Assembly (NCBI GenBank): GCA_043783155.1
Contig: JAYVZS010000065.1
Coordinates: forward strand, 7,735 to 71,734
DNA from: JAPLDA01 sp043783155
Lineage (GTDB): Bacteria; Bacteroidota; Bacteroidia; AKYH767-A; 2013-40CM-41-45
Reading direction: 5' to 3'
Length of the DNA: 64,000 nucleotides
In this document: positions 42,173 through 52,354 of the stretch, one piece after another
Layout of the letters: each line of letters opens with the position of its first letter
Position numbering within the stretch: position 1 is the stretch's first letter
The notes under the pieces: model-generated
The model's database searches: none
What the model saw: the letters and a program-made list of their open reading frames with translations, nothing else
Told to the model about the DNA's origin: nothing
Made by a program: the position numbers and the translations under genes

Positions 42173-44383
42173 ATGGGTACTAAGAAAGACCATTCGCGCT
42201 ACAAAAAATACCTCCTTGTTTTCTGGTTGATTGTGCTGCTGCCGTTTTTAGGAATCACCCTCTTTCTCTTCCTCGTTTCAAACGGCACCTTCGGTGAATT
42301 GCCTACGTTCGAAGAACTGGAAAATCCCAAAAGCAATCTTGCTTCTGAAATTATTTCGAGCGATCATGTCGTGCTCGGAAAATATTATGTACAGAACCGC
42401 ACCAATGTTCATTACAATGAACTGTCGCCGAACCTGATCAATGCATTAAAAGCGACTGAGGACATTCGCTTCGAACAACACTCCGGTATTGATATCCGCG
42501 GACTGATGCGTGTACTTTTCAGAGCCGGCACAGCCGGTGGAGGAAGCACTCTCACCCAACAGCTGGCAAAAAATCTTTTTCATGACCGCCCTAACACAAA
42601 GATGGAGCGAATCATTCAGAAGATTCAAGAGTGGATAATCGCCGTCCGTCTTGAACGAAATTATACGAAGGAAGAAATTCTCGCCATGTACCTGAACACG
42701 GTTGAGTTCGGCAGCAATGCTTTCGGAATAAAATCGGCAGCAAGAACTTTTTTCAACCAGGTGCCAGGTACATTGAATGTACAGGAATCTGCTGTGCTTG
42801 TCGGTTTGCTGAAAGCACCTACACAATATAGCCCCGTGCGCAATCCGAAAAATTCTTTTGAACGCAGGAATACTGTACTCGGTCAGATGAGAAAATATAG
42901 TTTTCTTAGCGAGCATCAGTTTGATTCTCTGAAAGTAATTCCCATCAAACTTCATTATCAATCAGAAGATCACAACTACGGAATGGCTACTCATTTTCGT
43001 GAATCACTTCGCGGAGAAATGTTACAATGGTGCAAAGAACATAAAAAGGCCGACGGTCATCCGTATAATCTCTACACCGACGGGTTGAAAATATACACCA
43101 CCATCGATTCACGGATGCAGCGTTACGCGGAAGAAGCCATGCGTGAACATCTCTCCGAATTACAGAAAGCTTTTTTTGTTCATTGGAAAGGAAAAGAGCC
43201 ATGGGCCGAGCACAAAGAGATTATCGCCGACGCAATGAAAAAAAGCGAACGGTATATAGCGCTGAAGGATTCAGGCCTGAGTGCAAAAGAAATTGAAAAA
43301 AATTTCAACAGGAAAGTGAAGATGACTCTCTTTTCCTGGAGAGGAGATATTGACACAACCTTGTCGCCGCTCGACAGCATCAAGTATTACAAGATGATTC
43401 TCCAAAGCGGATTCATGTCGATGGAACCGCAAACCGGTTATGTACGCGCATGGGTGGGTGGATTGGATTACCGTTATTTTAAATATGATCACGTGAAAGA
43501 AGGAACACGGCAGGTAGGTTCAACCTTCAAAGCTTTTCTTTATACGCTTGCTATGCAGGAAGGATATTCTCCGTGTTATAAAATTCCGGATGTAGCTGTT
43601 ACTATTCCAATGCCTCCGCCTCAACCGGCATGGTCACCTCAAAACGCTGATGGAGTGCCATCGGGTAAAATGATGACTTTGAAATACGGACTTGCGGAAT
43701 CGGTTAACAATCTCTCTGCTTACCTGATGAAACAATTCGGTCCGCAAGCCATGATAGACATTGCACGCCGAATGGGAATCACCAGTCCGATTGATGTTGT
43801 CCCTTCCATTTGCCTTGGAACATGCGATGTATCGGTTTATGAAATGGTTGGTGCGTATTCAACATTTGTGAACAAAGGAGTCTGGACAGAACCCATTTAT
43901 AAAACACGAATCGAAGATAAAAACGGAAATGTATTGCAGGAATTTGTTCCAAGAAAAGTGGAAGCAATCAGTGAGGAAACAGCTTACCTGATGATCAACC
44001 TTCTTGAAGGAGTCGTTCAGTTTGGTACCGGTGCAAGGTTGCGTGGACAATATAAATTTACCAATGCCATGGCCGGAAAAACAGGTACGACACAAAATCA
44101 AAGTGACGGCTGGTACATGGGACTTACACCGAATCTTGTTTCCGGGTGCTGGGTAGGATGTGAAGATCGTCTCGTTCATTTCCGTTCTCTTGAGCAGGGA
44201 CAAGGCGCGCGAACAGCAATGCCGATCTGGGCGTTGTACATGAAAAAGATTTATGCCGATAAAACACTTAAAGTTTCAATGGGTGATTTCGAAAAACCGT
44301 CACAACCGATTTCAGTGGAGCTCGACTGTGATAAGTACAAACAGCCGGGAGAGGATGAAAAAAATTCTGAACACAATTTTTAA
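42173..44383 (+). CDS. Class A penicillin-binding protein (glycosyltransferase/transpeptidase)
   Basis: A 736-residue bifunctional peptidoglycan synthase. The ATG at 42173 gives MGTKKDHSRYKKYLLVFWLI, a short cytoplasmic tail and one membrane anchor; the frame is open to 42041 but without coding signals. GT51 domain: ATEDIRFEQHSGID, GGSTLTQQLAKNLF and KEEILAMYLNTVEFG. Transpeptidase: GSTFKAF (active Ser near residue 449), SVNNL and GKTGTTQNQSDGWYMG. All motifs are intact. Located after gldH and the M16 genes, in line with the usual Bacteroidota order. Builds and crosslinks peptidoglycan in the periplasm. Confidence 0.95.
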   Translation: MGTKKDHSRYKKYLLVFWLIVLLPFLGITLFLFLVSNGTFGELPTFEELENPKSNLASEIISSDHVVLGKYYVQNRTNVHYNELSPNLINALKATEDIRFEQHSGIDIRGLMRVLFRAGTAGGGSTLTQQLAKNLFHDRPNTKMERIIQKIQEWIIAVRLERNYTKEEILAMYLNTVEFGSNAFGIKSAARTFFNQVPGTLNVQESAVLVGLLKAPTQYSPVRNPKNSFERRNTVLGQMRKYSFLSEHQFDSLKVIPIKLHYQSEDHNYGMATHFRESLRGEMLQWCKEHKKADGHPYNLYTDGLKIYTTIDSRMQRYAEEAMREHLSELQKAFFVHWKGKEPWAEHKEIIADAMKKSERYIALKDSGLSAKEIEKNFNRKVKMTLFSWRGDIDTTLSPLDSIKYYKMILQSGFMSMEPQTGYVRAWVGGLDYRYFKYDHVKEGTRQVGSTFKAFLYTLAMQEGYSPCYKIPDVAVTIPMPPPQPAWSPQNADGVPSGKMMTLKYGLAESVNNLSAYLMKQFGPQAMIDIARRMGITSPIDVVPSICLGTCDVSVYEMVGAYSTFVNKGVWTEPIYKTRIEDKNGNVLQEFVPRKVEAISEETAYLMINLLEGVVQFGTGARLRGQYKFTNAMAGKTGTTQNQSDGWYMGLTPNLVSGCWVGCEDRLVHFRSLEQGQGARTAMPIWALYMKKIYADKTLKVSMGDFEKPSQPISVELDCDKYKQPGEDEKNSEHNF

Positions 44384-44452
44384 TTTGCACGTGTTGCGAT
44401 TATCGAATCAACCTCTGAACTAAGTAATCAATACCAATCAACTAGTTTAAAC

Positions 44453-45151
44453 ATGAATAAGGTTGTAAAAAATTCTGAAGAAGCCATTCGCGGTATACAG
44501 GATGGAATGACTCTGATGGTAGGAGGTTTCGGGCTATGTGGCATTCCGGAAAACTGCATCGCCGCACTTGTAAAATCAGGCGTGAAAAAATTAACATGTA
44601 TTTCCAATAACGCAGGTGTTGATGACTTCGGCCTTGGGTTGCTGCTGCAACAACGGCAGATCAAAAAAATGATTTCATCGTACGTCGGTGAAAATGCAGA
44701 GTTTGAACGACAGATGTTAAGTGGTGAACTCGAAGTTGAATTAGTTCCGCAGGGAACTCTTGCCACCCGTTGTCTTGCTGCCGGTTACGGAATGCCCGTT
44801 GTGTACACGCCCGCCGGCGTGGGAACAGAAGTAGCTATCGGGAAAGAAGTTCGTAACTTCAAAGGCAAAGATTATCTGATGGAATATGCCTTTGAAGCAG
44901 ACTTCGCGATCGTGAAAGCGTGGAAAGGCGATACGCATGGCAACCTGGTTTTTCATGAAACGGCACGCAACTTTAACCCGCTGATGGCGATGGCAGGAAA
45001 AATTACCATTGCGGAAGTGGAACACCTTGTCGAGCCCGGTACTCTTGATCCTGATCATATTCACACGCCTGGAATTTATATTCATCGCATTTTTGAAGGG
45101 ACGAAATATGAGAAACGCATTGAGCAGCGAACTGTAAAAAACAGAACCTGA
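44453..45151 (+). CDS. scoA: 3-oxoacid CoA-transferase subunit A
   Basis: A 232-residue subunit of succinyl-CoA:3-ketoacid CoA-transferase, which moves CoA from succinyl-CoA to acetoacetate. Motifs of subunit A: GIQDGMTLMVGGFGLCGIPE, ISNNAGVDDFGLGLL, GTLATRCLAAGYGMP and FHETARNFNPLMA. Length is normal. Subunit B normally follows at once; here an unrelated 1.5-kb membrane-protein gene lies between (45184-46692) and subunit B begins at 46659. Both subunits look intact, so the enzyme should still assemble. Confidence 0.93.
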   Translation: MNKVVKNSEEAIRGIQDGMTLMVGGFGLCGIPENCIAALVKSGVKKLTCISNNAGVDDFGLGLLLQQRQIKKMISSYVGENAEFERQMLSGELEVELVPQGTLATRCLAAGYGMPVVYTPAGVGTEVAIGKEVRNFKGKDYLMEYAFEADFAIVKAWKGDTHGNLVFHETARNFNPLMAMAGKITIAEVEHLVEPGTLDPDHIHTPGIYIHRIFEGTKYEKRIEQRTVKNRT

Positions 45152-45183
45152 ATGTTGTTTCATAAAACATTTATTTTCACGCG

Positions 45184-46692
45184 TTGACAAATCATCGTCC
45201 TTTTCGCTGGAGTGTTGCAGCTGCAATTGCCATTGCCTGTTTTTGTTTTTTTTATACGTTGTGTCGCGCGGAGAAATTATCCATGACGTGTGACGAAGCT
45301 TATACCTACCAGATTTTTCATGGTAATTCAGATCCGCTGCATACCGCAAATCATCATATTTTGAATACCTATATGATGCGGGCTTTTTCAATCGTTTTTG
45401 GAGAAAGTAAATTCGTCCTGAGATCGCCCAACCTGGTCGCTCATTTATTATTCCTGTTTTTTGGTTATTTAATTTTAACACGATTAAAAAAACAATGGCT
45501 GGTAATTGCTGCATACCTGTCATTGAATCTGAACCCGTTTCTTCTTGAGTTCTTTTCCCTCGCGCGCGGCTATGGATTGTCAATGGGCTTCATGACAGCA
45601 GGTCTCTGGATGTTTTTAATGCATCTTGAAAAACAAACGGACCAGCAAAAAAAACCCATTCAATTTTTGTACGGCGCATTCATCTGCGCAGCCCTGGCCG
45701 TGCTTTCCAATTTTATGATGACTTATTTTTATGTTGGCCTGCTATCTCTTTATTTTTTTATGGAAGTAAGAAAATCATCTTCCCCAAAAAAAATTGTTAT
45801 ACATTTAAAAAAGAATGCCGGTTTTTATTTTTTAAATTTTTTGTTTCTGATTTTTGTTTACCGTAATGTTTCTGTGCTTAACCGGGAACATCAACTTTAT
45901 TACGGAGGCCAGCTTGGATTTTACTCTGATACTATTTCTTCCTTAGTGGATGACTCGCTGTCAGAAAAAATAAGGTACTTTAATGTTTCCGTTATTCCCG
46001 ATCATTTTTTCAGTCTTGCCGTAGTCATTCTTTTCATACTCGCAACCCTTACTTTATTAAAAAGCATACTCGTTAAGCAGATAAAGATTGATTTTTCCAT
46101 TCTCTTTTACCTGCTGAGCATTACATGTTTACTACCCGTTATTTTGTGGTGGCTTACCGGTACGCTTTTACCAACCAACAGGACTGCCCTGGTTTATTAT
46201 CCTTTATTCATCCTGATGCTTTTTTTTATGCTGAAAGAATTAACCCTGTCACAAAAAAAAACAGTAAAGATTTTTTCTCTAGTTTTTAGTTTGTTTATTT
46301 GCTCCTTGTTAGTCGCCAACATGGCTTTCAGCGCCAACTTTAAAAATACGACTGAATGGAAGTATGACGCGAACGATGAAAATATGATTCAGGCGCTTCG
46401 GGATGATGTATTAAAAAGACATGCGTCACGTCAGGTTTCACTGGGTGTCAATTGGCTGTTCGAAGCCAGCATCAACTACTATCGTGAATACAAAGAATTA
46501 ACCTGGTTGAAACCGGTTAATCACAATGATTACGACACAACTTCATTTGACTATTTTTACATCTTTGCAGATGATTCTTTCCACACAGCTTCAAAAATTG
46601 AAATTGACACTGTAAAGAAATTTGAATCAACAATTTTACTTCGAAAAAAAACTAACTCATGCTTGATAAAACCGGGATCGCAAAAAGAATAG
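45184..46692 (+). CDS. GT-C-like membrane glycosyltransferase inserted between scoA and scoB
   Basis: A 502-residue polytopic membrane protein. It starts at TTG 45184; the next ATG would remove the first membrane span (VAAAIAIACFCFFYTL). The first periplasmic loop has the acidic motif of GT-C enzymes (MTCDEAYTYQIFHG, near residue 36), followed by about ten spans and a short C-terminal domain. Similar to dolichyl- or polyprenyl-phosphate sugar-dependent enzymes (GT39/DUF2723-type). The gene overlaps scoB by 34 bases. Sugar donor and acceptor are unknown. It belongs in logic with the GT genes downstream rather than with the CoA-transferase. Confidence 0.8.
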   Translation: MTNHRPFRWSVAAAIAIACFCFFYTLCRAEKLSMTCDEAYTYQIFHGNSDPLHTANHHILNTYMMRAFSIVFGESKFVLRSPNLVAHLLFLFFGYLILTRLKKQWLVIAAYLSLNLNPFLLEFFSLARGYGLSMGFMTAGLWMFLMHLEKQTDQQKKPIQFLYGAFICAALAVLSNFMMTYFYVGLLSLYFFMEVRKSSSPKKIVIHLKKNAGFYFLNFLFLIFVYRNVSVLNREHQLYYGGQLGFYSDTISSLVDDSLSEKIRYFNVSVIPDHFFSLAVVILFILATLTLLKSILVKQIKIDFSILFYLLSITCLLPVILWWLTGTLLPTNRTALVYYPLFILMLFFMLKELTLSQKKTVKIFSLVFSLFICSLLVANMAFSANFKNTTEWKYDANDENMIQALRDDVLKRHASRQVSLGVNWLFEASINYYREYKELTWLKPVNHNDYDTTSFDYFYIFADDSFHTASKIEIDTVKKFESTILLRKKTNSCLIKPGSQKE

Positions 46693-47318
46693 CAAAGGAA
46701 ATTAAAGACGGGTACTACGTAAACCTCGGCATTGGAATCCCGACACTCGTTGCGAATTATATTCCGGAGGGAATGGATGTGGTGCTTCAGTCAGAAAACG
46801 GGTTATTGGGAATGGGACCTTTTCCATTTGAAGGCGAAGAAGATCCCGATTTAATTAATGCAGGAAAGCAAACCATCACGACCGTTCCGGGAAGTGTATT
46901 TTTTGATTCCGCGATGAGTTTTGGAATGATCAGAGCCGGAAAAGTAAACCTGACCATTTTAGGAGCCATGGAAGTAAGTGAAAACGGCGATATTGCGAAC
47001 TGGAAAATTCCAGGCAAAATGGTAAAAGGAATGGGGGGTGCAATGGATTTGGTCGCGTCAGCAAAAAATATTATTGTTGCCATGCAGCATGTAAACAAAG
47101 GCGGTGAATCGAAACTATTACCGACCTGCAGTTTGCCCCTTACCGGAATTCGTTGCGTGAAAAGAATTGTGACAGAACTTGCCGTAATAGATGTACTACC
47201 AGGCGGCGGATTCAAACTGATTGAACGGGCACCCGGAATTTCCGTCGATGAAATCAAAAAAGCAACAGCCGGAAAACTGTTGGTTGAAGGAGATATCCCG
47301 GAAATGAATATTCTTTGA
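46659..47318 (+). CDS. scoB: 3-oxoacid CoA-transferase subunit B
   Basis: A 219-residue catalytic subunit. The glutamate that forms the CoA thioester is in VVLQSENGLLGMGPFP. Other landmarks: YYVNLGIGIPTLVANY, NAGKQTITTVPGSVFFDSA, GAMEVSENGDIANWKIPGK and LPLTGIRCVKRIVTELAVID. Starts at ATG 46659 inside the end of the GT-C gene, which implies translational coupling. Works with scoA. Confidence 0.93.
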   Translation: MLDKTGIAKRIAKEIKDGYYVNLGIGIPTLVANYIPEGMDVVLQSENGLLGMGPFPFEGEEDPDLINAGKQTITTVPGSVFFDSAMSFGMIRAGKVNLTILGAMEVSENGDIANWKIPGKMVKGMGGAMDLVASAKNIIVAMQHVNKGGESKLLPTCSLPLTGIRCVKRIVTELAVIDVLPGGGFKLIERAPGISVDEIKKATAGKLLVEGDIPEMNIL

Positions 47319-47347
47319 TCCTTTAATTCTAAAATAAAAATTTTACA

Positions 47348-48064
47348 ATGATTAAGTTTGATAAGCTCTCTATCATCATTCCGTGTTACAACGAAGAACG
47401 GACTGTGCATTTAATTCTCGATAAGGTTTTGAAAGTAAAATTGCTCAATAACATTCAGAAGGAACTGATCATTGTAAATGATTGCTCAAAAGATAAAACC
47501 AGGGAAGCGATCGAAAACTATTTTCGAATTCACCCTGAAATTGATCACAAACTTTTCAATCATGAAGTAAACAAAGGAAAGGGAGCGGCCATTCATACCG
47601 GTATAACAAAAGCGACCGGTGATTACCTCATCATCCAGGATGCCGATCTCGAGTACGATCCGAATGAATACAACCTGTTGCTGCAACCGGTGCTCGACGG
47701 TTTTGCAGATGTTGTTTTCGGATCACGGTTTATGGGAGGAAATCCTCACCGCATATTATTCTTCTGGCATTCCATCGGTAACAAACTCCTCACCACATTA
47801 TCAAACGCGTTAACGAATCTCAACCTCTCGGATATGGAAACGTGCTACAAACTTTTCAGAACCGACATCATTCAAAAAATAGATCTCAAAGAAAAAAGAT
47901 TTGGTTTTGAACCGGAAGTAACGGCAAAAATTTCGAAAGTTCCAAACGTGCGCCTGTACGAAGTTGGCATATCCTACTACGGCCGGACGTATGAAGAAGG
48001 AAAAAAAATTGGTTGGAAAGACGGGGTTCGGGCCATTTGGTGCATATTGAAATACAACCTGTGA
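47348..48064 (+). CDS. Family 2 glycosyltransferase, DPM1-like
   Basis: A 238-residue cytoplasmic enzyme of the dolichyl-phosphate mannose synthase type. LSIIIPCYNEERTVHLIL begins the GT-A fold; LIIVNDCSKDKTREAI and DYLIIQDADLEYDPNEY carry the nucleotide-sugar and metal-binding Asp residues; later VVFGSRFMGGNPHRIL and the GFEPEVTAKIS motif match the family. No C-terminal membrane span. It should make polyprenyl-phosphate sugar from a nucleotide sugar, the substrate needed by the neighbouring GT-C enzymes. Its stop overlaps the GTG start of the next gene. Confidence 0.92.
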   Translation: MIKFDKLSIIIPCYNEERTVHLILDKVLKVKLLNNIQKELIIVNDCSKDKTREAIENYFRIHPEIDHKLFNHEVNKGKGAAIHTGITKATGDYLIIQDADLEYDPNEYNLLLQPVLDGFADVVFGSRFMGGNPHRILFFWHSIGNKLLTTLSNALTNLNLSDMETCYKLFRTDIIQKIDLKEKRFGFEPEVTAKISKVPNVRLYEVGISYYGRTYEEGKKIGWKDGVRAIWCILKYNL

Positions 48065-50595
48065 ATAATCGCACGATGGCTCCCGGTCACGAAATCACCT
48101 CACATACTCTTTTTAAGGGTGAGAAAAAATTTCTACTATTTATTCTGCCAATTGTCTACGGCATCTTAACCTTTCTTTTCTGGTACCAGTGCAAATCTTT
48201 TTTTGCAAGTTATCCCGACAGAATTTATGTATACCTGATTAGTGCATTGGACATTGCAGGTGGTAGTTTTGATGTCGGCGAATTTCAGCATCCCGGAACG
48301 CCTGTTCACTGGATTGCAGGATTGACTCTTTTTATCACTCATCTTTTTGCAGGAAGAGGTCCTTTGGCTGAAGATGTTTTCGCTAACCCTGAATTTTATT
48401 TAAGAGTCTGCGCTGTTGTAATCACAACACTGTTTTTATTTATCGTCTATTTAAGCGGGCGATTGGTTTTAAATAATACCCGGAACATCCGGATGGCCGT
48501 TCTCTTCCAACTCGTACCGATAAGTTCATACCTGGCTTTACAATACCTCATGATTATGCCTGAGGCATTGATATTAATATCTCTTACTTATTATTGTGCT
48601 TTCTTATGGGTGCTTTGCTATAACAGGAATAAATTTCCAGAACATTCATTCGGCAACCGGAATTATATTTTCTTTTTTTCATTCATGAGTGCGTTGTTAA
48701 TTACAACTAAAATAACGTGTCTGCCATTTTTAATCATCCCGCTATTTTTTATCAGACCACATTCAAAAAAAATTCTGTACCTGTTCTCAACAGTAATTCT
48801 TGCGCTGCTCATCATTTATCCCATTTGGTCAAAGATTCCTGCCATGTATCACTGGCTGTATGGAGTCGCATCACATTCAGGTCAATATGGAACCGGAAAA
48901 GTTGAAGTGGTGAATTCCGCTTCGTTTTTTCCTGACTTAGTCAGTTTATTCCGTTCCGAATTATTCTTTTCAATCGGCTATCTTCTTATTTCAGGAAGCG
49001 TTATAGCCGGTTTGTTAATGAAGAAGAAAGGAAACCCCTTTTTTACACTGGCAGTTGCGCTCTGGCTGACAATCACGATTCAGATTTTTCTTACTGTAAA
49101 ACACTACAGCTATCATTATATATTGCCCGCGCAATTATTAATTATTCCCGGTATATTGGCTGCCTTCACATCGCTGATTACCATGAAGCCAAACAAGGTT
49201 GTCTGTTATTCCGCACTTGGAATTTGTCTTACGTGGCTTTTGTATGAAAGTACCATCAGCGCTAATTTATATAAAGACGGCAATGCAGTATATGAATCAA
49301 GCCTTGTTGCAAAAAAATATGCGACGCTTCCTAAAATAATTACAACTACGTTCGGCGAATCCTGTTTTGTTGAGTCTGCGCTTAATTACTCTTCTTATTA
49401 CGCCGGTAAAGACTATACATCCTATTATTATTTTTTAAGAAAACTTTATCCGAATTCTTTTTTTTATGACATTCCGGTTGCCGGTACTATCAAATGGTGG
49501 GATATGCCTGTAACTCCGGCTGAATTATTTCAGAATAATCCTGAAGTACTTGTCTACTTTAAAGGACTGTTTGAGAATGATGAGCGAAGTACCATGAAGA
49601 TCCTGACAAATGGAATTGATTCGGCAGTTACCGGTATTCACCTTCTCAATTACAATGCGGCTACCAGCGAACGGTTTTATATGATTGGTGTGGATACTTC
49701 TAAAATAAAAATACAATACGAAGAGAAGATCACCATCAAATATGATTTCGAAAAAAAGACGTCCGATCTTTCTGCGTTCCTTTCAACTGACTCAAACTAT
49801 AAAACAACAGATGTTCAATTCGGTTCAACAGAACAACATTTTTCGGGGACCCATTCACTCAAACTCCATTCGAATCAATATCCCTGTTGTACTACTTTTT
49901 CTGTTAGCCCGGGCGATGCCTTTGATATCTCCGTTAACTATTATTCGAATGACAGGCCGGTGGGTATAACTCTTTCTTCCGCTCAACCTGGTCTGTTTGA
50001 CAGATCAAGCGAATCAATTGTTCAGGAATTCGACAACGGCTGGAAACGTGTTAACCTGAAGACAACAATACCAGACGATTGTCCTGCAAAAGAACTAAGC
50101 TTCTGTCTTTATTATTTTGGTCACAAAACCTGCTTTGTGGATGACTTGAATATTACTATTTTTAAAAAAAATAAAAGCAGGTTAGATCCCGATAAAAAAA
50201 AATCATACACACTATCAAAATTTATTTTAAAAACGTCTTCCGATCAATACATATCATATAGCCCGGAAAAATATCAGCTTTGGGGAAATCAACCACAAGG
50301 TTCCAGAGCAACAGTATTTGAACCCGTTATTTTAAGAAATGGCAAGTATGCTTTGAAAGCGTCAAATGGTATGTTTGTATGCGCAGACCGAAGCGACCAT
50401 TCAAATCTTTTTGCAAACAGAAATAGCCCGGGAGAATGGGAATCCTTTGAAATTATTTTCCATGACAGCACACACATCAACCTAAAATCATCTGACGGTA
50501 AATTTGTCTGTGCCGATCAAAAACTGAATGGCGTACTCGTTGCGAATCGAAATGAAGCACAGGATTGGGAAACATTTAGTTTAGTACGCAAATAA
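48061..50595 (+). CDS. GT-C-like membrane protein with jelly-roll and C-terminal fascin-like beta-trefoil
   Basis: An 844-residue protein. A GTG at 48061 overlaps the previous stop as GTGA; an ATG at 48076 is the alternative. About 1-400: polytopic membrane region with GT-C-like loops (ALDIAGGSFDVGEFQHPGTP). About 560-705: jelly-roll resembling carbohydrate-binding modules (HFSGTHSLKLHSNQYPCCTT, GWKRVNLKTTIP, KTCFVDDLNITIF). About 718-844: three repeats of about 42 residues of a fascin-like trefoil (ALKASNGMFVCADRSD, NLFANRNSPGEWESFEI; LKSSDGKFVCADQKLNGVLV, ANRNEAQDWETFSLV). The C-terminal parts should be periplasmic. The trefoil recurs in three other genes of the locus. Role inferred: glycosyl transfer with glycan binding. 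Confidence 0.8.
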   Translation: MNNRTMAPGHEITSHTLFKGEKKFLLFILPIVYGILTFLFWYQCKSFFASYPDRIYVYLISALDIAGGSFDVGEFQHPGTPVHWIAGLTLFITHLFAGRGPLAEDVFANPEFYLRVCAVVITTLFLFIVYLSGRLVLNNTRNIRMAVLFQLVPISSYLALQYLMIMPEALILISLTYYCAFLWVLCYNRNKFPEHSFGNRNYIFFFSFMSALLITTKITCLPFLIIPLFFIRPHSKKILYLFSTVILALLIIYPIWSKIPAMYHWLYGVASHSGQYGTGKVEVVNSASFFPDLVSLFRSELFFSIGYLLISGSVIAGLLMKKKGNPFFTLAVALWLTITIQIFLTVKHYSYHYILPAQLLIIPGILAAFTSLITMKPNKVVCYSALGICLTWLLYESTISANLYKDGNAVYESSLVAKKYATLPKIITTTFGESCFVESALNYSSYYAGKDYTSYYYFLRKLYPNSFFYDIPVAGTIKWWDMPVTPAELFQNNPEVLVYFKGLFENDERSTMKILTNGIDSAVTGIHLLNYNAATSERFYMIGVDTSKIKIQYEEKITIKYDFEKKTSDLSAFLSTDSNYKTTDVQFGSTEQHFSGTHSLKLHSNQYPCCTTFSVSPGDAFDISVNYYSNDRPVGITLSSAQPGLFDRSSESIVQEFDNGWKRVNLKTTIPDDCPAKELSFCLYYFGHKTCFVDDLNITIFKKNKSRLDPDKKKSYTLSKFILKTSSDQYISYSPEKYQLWGNQPQGSRATVFEPVILRNGKYALKASNGMFVCADRSDHSNLFANRNSPGEWESFEIIFHDSTHINLKSSDGKFVCADQKLNGVLVANRNEAQDWETFSLVRK

Positions 50596-50603
50596 TAATC
50601 CGG

Positions 50604-52076
50604 ATGAAAAAATATATTTTCTTTTTTCTTTTTCTTTCTCTTGGGGGAATTATTTACCTGGCATTTCCCATTCATTCAAAAGTCGGGTTTGTTTCAATGC
50701 GTGACAATAAATTTTTTTTGAATGGAGAAGAATTTTACCCGGTTGCAGTCAACTACTTTGTTTCGGCGCAGGGAGATGAAAATAACTATTGGGCGAGTCC
50801 GTGCTTCGATTACAACACCGATCCAAAATATCAATACACATCGAAAGATTCCAGCTTGAAACAATTACGGGCAGACATGAACCTGATTAAAGAAATGGGA
50901 TTTAATTCCGTGAGACTTGTCGGGATGAGCGAAGTACAGGTAGACGAACAAAACGGAAAACTTGCAATCACTGTCAAAGACCGAAACCATGAAACTTCGA
51001 TCGCACTTTCCAGCGATGCAAGCTTCAAAAAATATTTAAGCGCTCTTGCAGAGTTAGTTGACATCGCTGACAAAGCGGGATTAAAAGTCATCCTATTAAC
51101 AAAAGTGCGTCCCGGGTTTATCTCTTCTGAAGATCTTTTGAGAAGACTTGCGATTCAATTCCGGAATGATACAACAATCATGGCCTTTGATTTATTTAAT
51201 GAACCGTTGTATTTTGATTTAACAGGTAGAAGCAAGAAAGAAGTATATGATGCCGTTAGAGATTGGAGAAAAATTCTCCGGATGTATGCGCCCAATCAAT
51301 TAACCACGATCGGGCTCGAAGGAATCAGGGAAGTGTTTAAGTGGGATCCGAATATATTAGATGTTGATTTTGTTTCCATGCATCCTTACGAATACGAACC
51401 GGAACAGGTCAGGAATGAAATATACTGGTATAGCAGGCATATAAAAAAGCCCTGGATATTGGGCGAAACAGCGGTGCCTGCTGACGGAGATTCCGTTGAC
51501 TATAATGTTCAGAAAAAATTTGCCGTTAAAACTTTAAAGCAAACCTATAATTGCGGAGGCGCCGGTTATTCATGGTGGCAATACAAAGATGTAAACTGGC
51601 TTTCCTTTCATGCGAATTTTATGGGAGTACTTAATTTGAAAGGCGAAACCAAAGCAGCAAATGACAGTTTTGTCATTCATGGAACACGCAAGGCGGTGTC
51701 GGAAGCATTTAAAGAATTTGATTCATCCGCAAAAAAAGACAGTTGTATTTGTTTATCCAACTACAACGATTATTCTCAATTGCGCGACTGCAGGATAACA
51801 GGAAGATTAGTTGATGAAAAAAATAATCCGGTTGACGGAGGCGTTGTTCTTGCGTGGAATCAATGGTGGTCGCATTCTTATCATGCCATCAGCAAGGCGG
51901 ACGGTAGTTTTGCCGTAACCGGAAATTTTCCTTTTTATCACTGGATGGCATCGGCAACAGAATATTCTATGGTGCGTGGCGATGTATTGCCCGACACCTC
52001 AAAAGTTTCCAATGATAAAATTCCAACGTTGAACCTGGGAGATTTAAAAATAAGTAAATTATCTTTTATCAAGTAA
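50604..52076 (+). CDS. GH5-like glycoside hydrolase (clan GH-A), membrane-anchored or secreted
   Basis: A 490-residue protein with an N-terminal signal or anchor (KYIFFFLFLSLGGIIYLAF) and a TIM-barrel of the mannanase/cellulase type (about 30-370). Catalytic acid Glu near residue 200 is in MAFDLFNEPLYFD (NEP motif) and the nucleophile Glu near 288 in KPWILGETAVPADG; VSMHPYEYEP lies between. The C-terminal part (about 395-490) is a carboxypeptidase-regulatory-like beta domain (ITGRLVDEKNNPVDGGVVLA). It follows the trefoil GT-C gene by 8 bases. It probably trims or remodels the glycan made by this cluster; specificity is unknown. Confidence 0.85.
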   Translation: MKKYIFFFLFLSLGGIIYLAFPIHSKVGFVSMRDNKFFLNGEEFYPVAVNYFVSAQGDENNYWASPCFDYNTDPKYQYTSKDSSLKQLRADMNLIKEMGFNSVRLVGMSEVQVDEQNGKLAITVKDRNHETSIALSSDASFKKYLSALAELVDIADKAGLKVILLTKVRPGFISSEDLLRRLAIQFRNDTTIMAFDLFNEPLYFDLTGRSKKEVYDAVRDWRKILRMYAPNQLTTIGLEGIREVFKWDPNILDVDFVSMHPYEYEPEQVRNEIYWYSRHIKKPWILGETAVPADGDSVDYNVQKKFAVKTLKQTYNCGGAGYSWWQYKDVNWLSFHANFMGVLNLKGETKAANDSFVIHGTRKAVSEAFKEFDSSAKKDSCICLSNYNDYSQLRDCRITGRLVDEKNNPVDGGVVLAWNQWWSHSYHAISKADGSFAVTGNFPFYHWMASATEYSMVRGDVLPDTSKVSNDKIPTLNLGDLKISKLSFIK

Positions 52077-52354
52077 AGCCCACTCGTTTTAATTGGTTGC
52101 TTCTAACTACGGTAATATATGGATTAAATGATTTCCGAAAAAAAATGAAACCCTTAAGATATCATGGTCATACTAATAAGGCAGCTTTGATTATACAATC
52201 AATATTTACGCGAAACATTTATGGGGTTTGCAGCTTGAAAAACCCTTGTTCAATTTTAATGATGGATCTTTCCCATCCCCTTATCGAATCATACTCTCAA
52301 CTATTTACAATCGGTTAAATTATTTGTTAGTGCTTAGTATAAGAAAACACACTT

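Noticed and set aside
44741..45583. 280-codon antisense ORF across scoA and the GT-C gene
   Set aside because: It is a shadow of two well-supported genes and matches no family.
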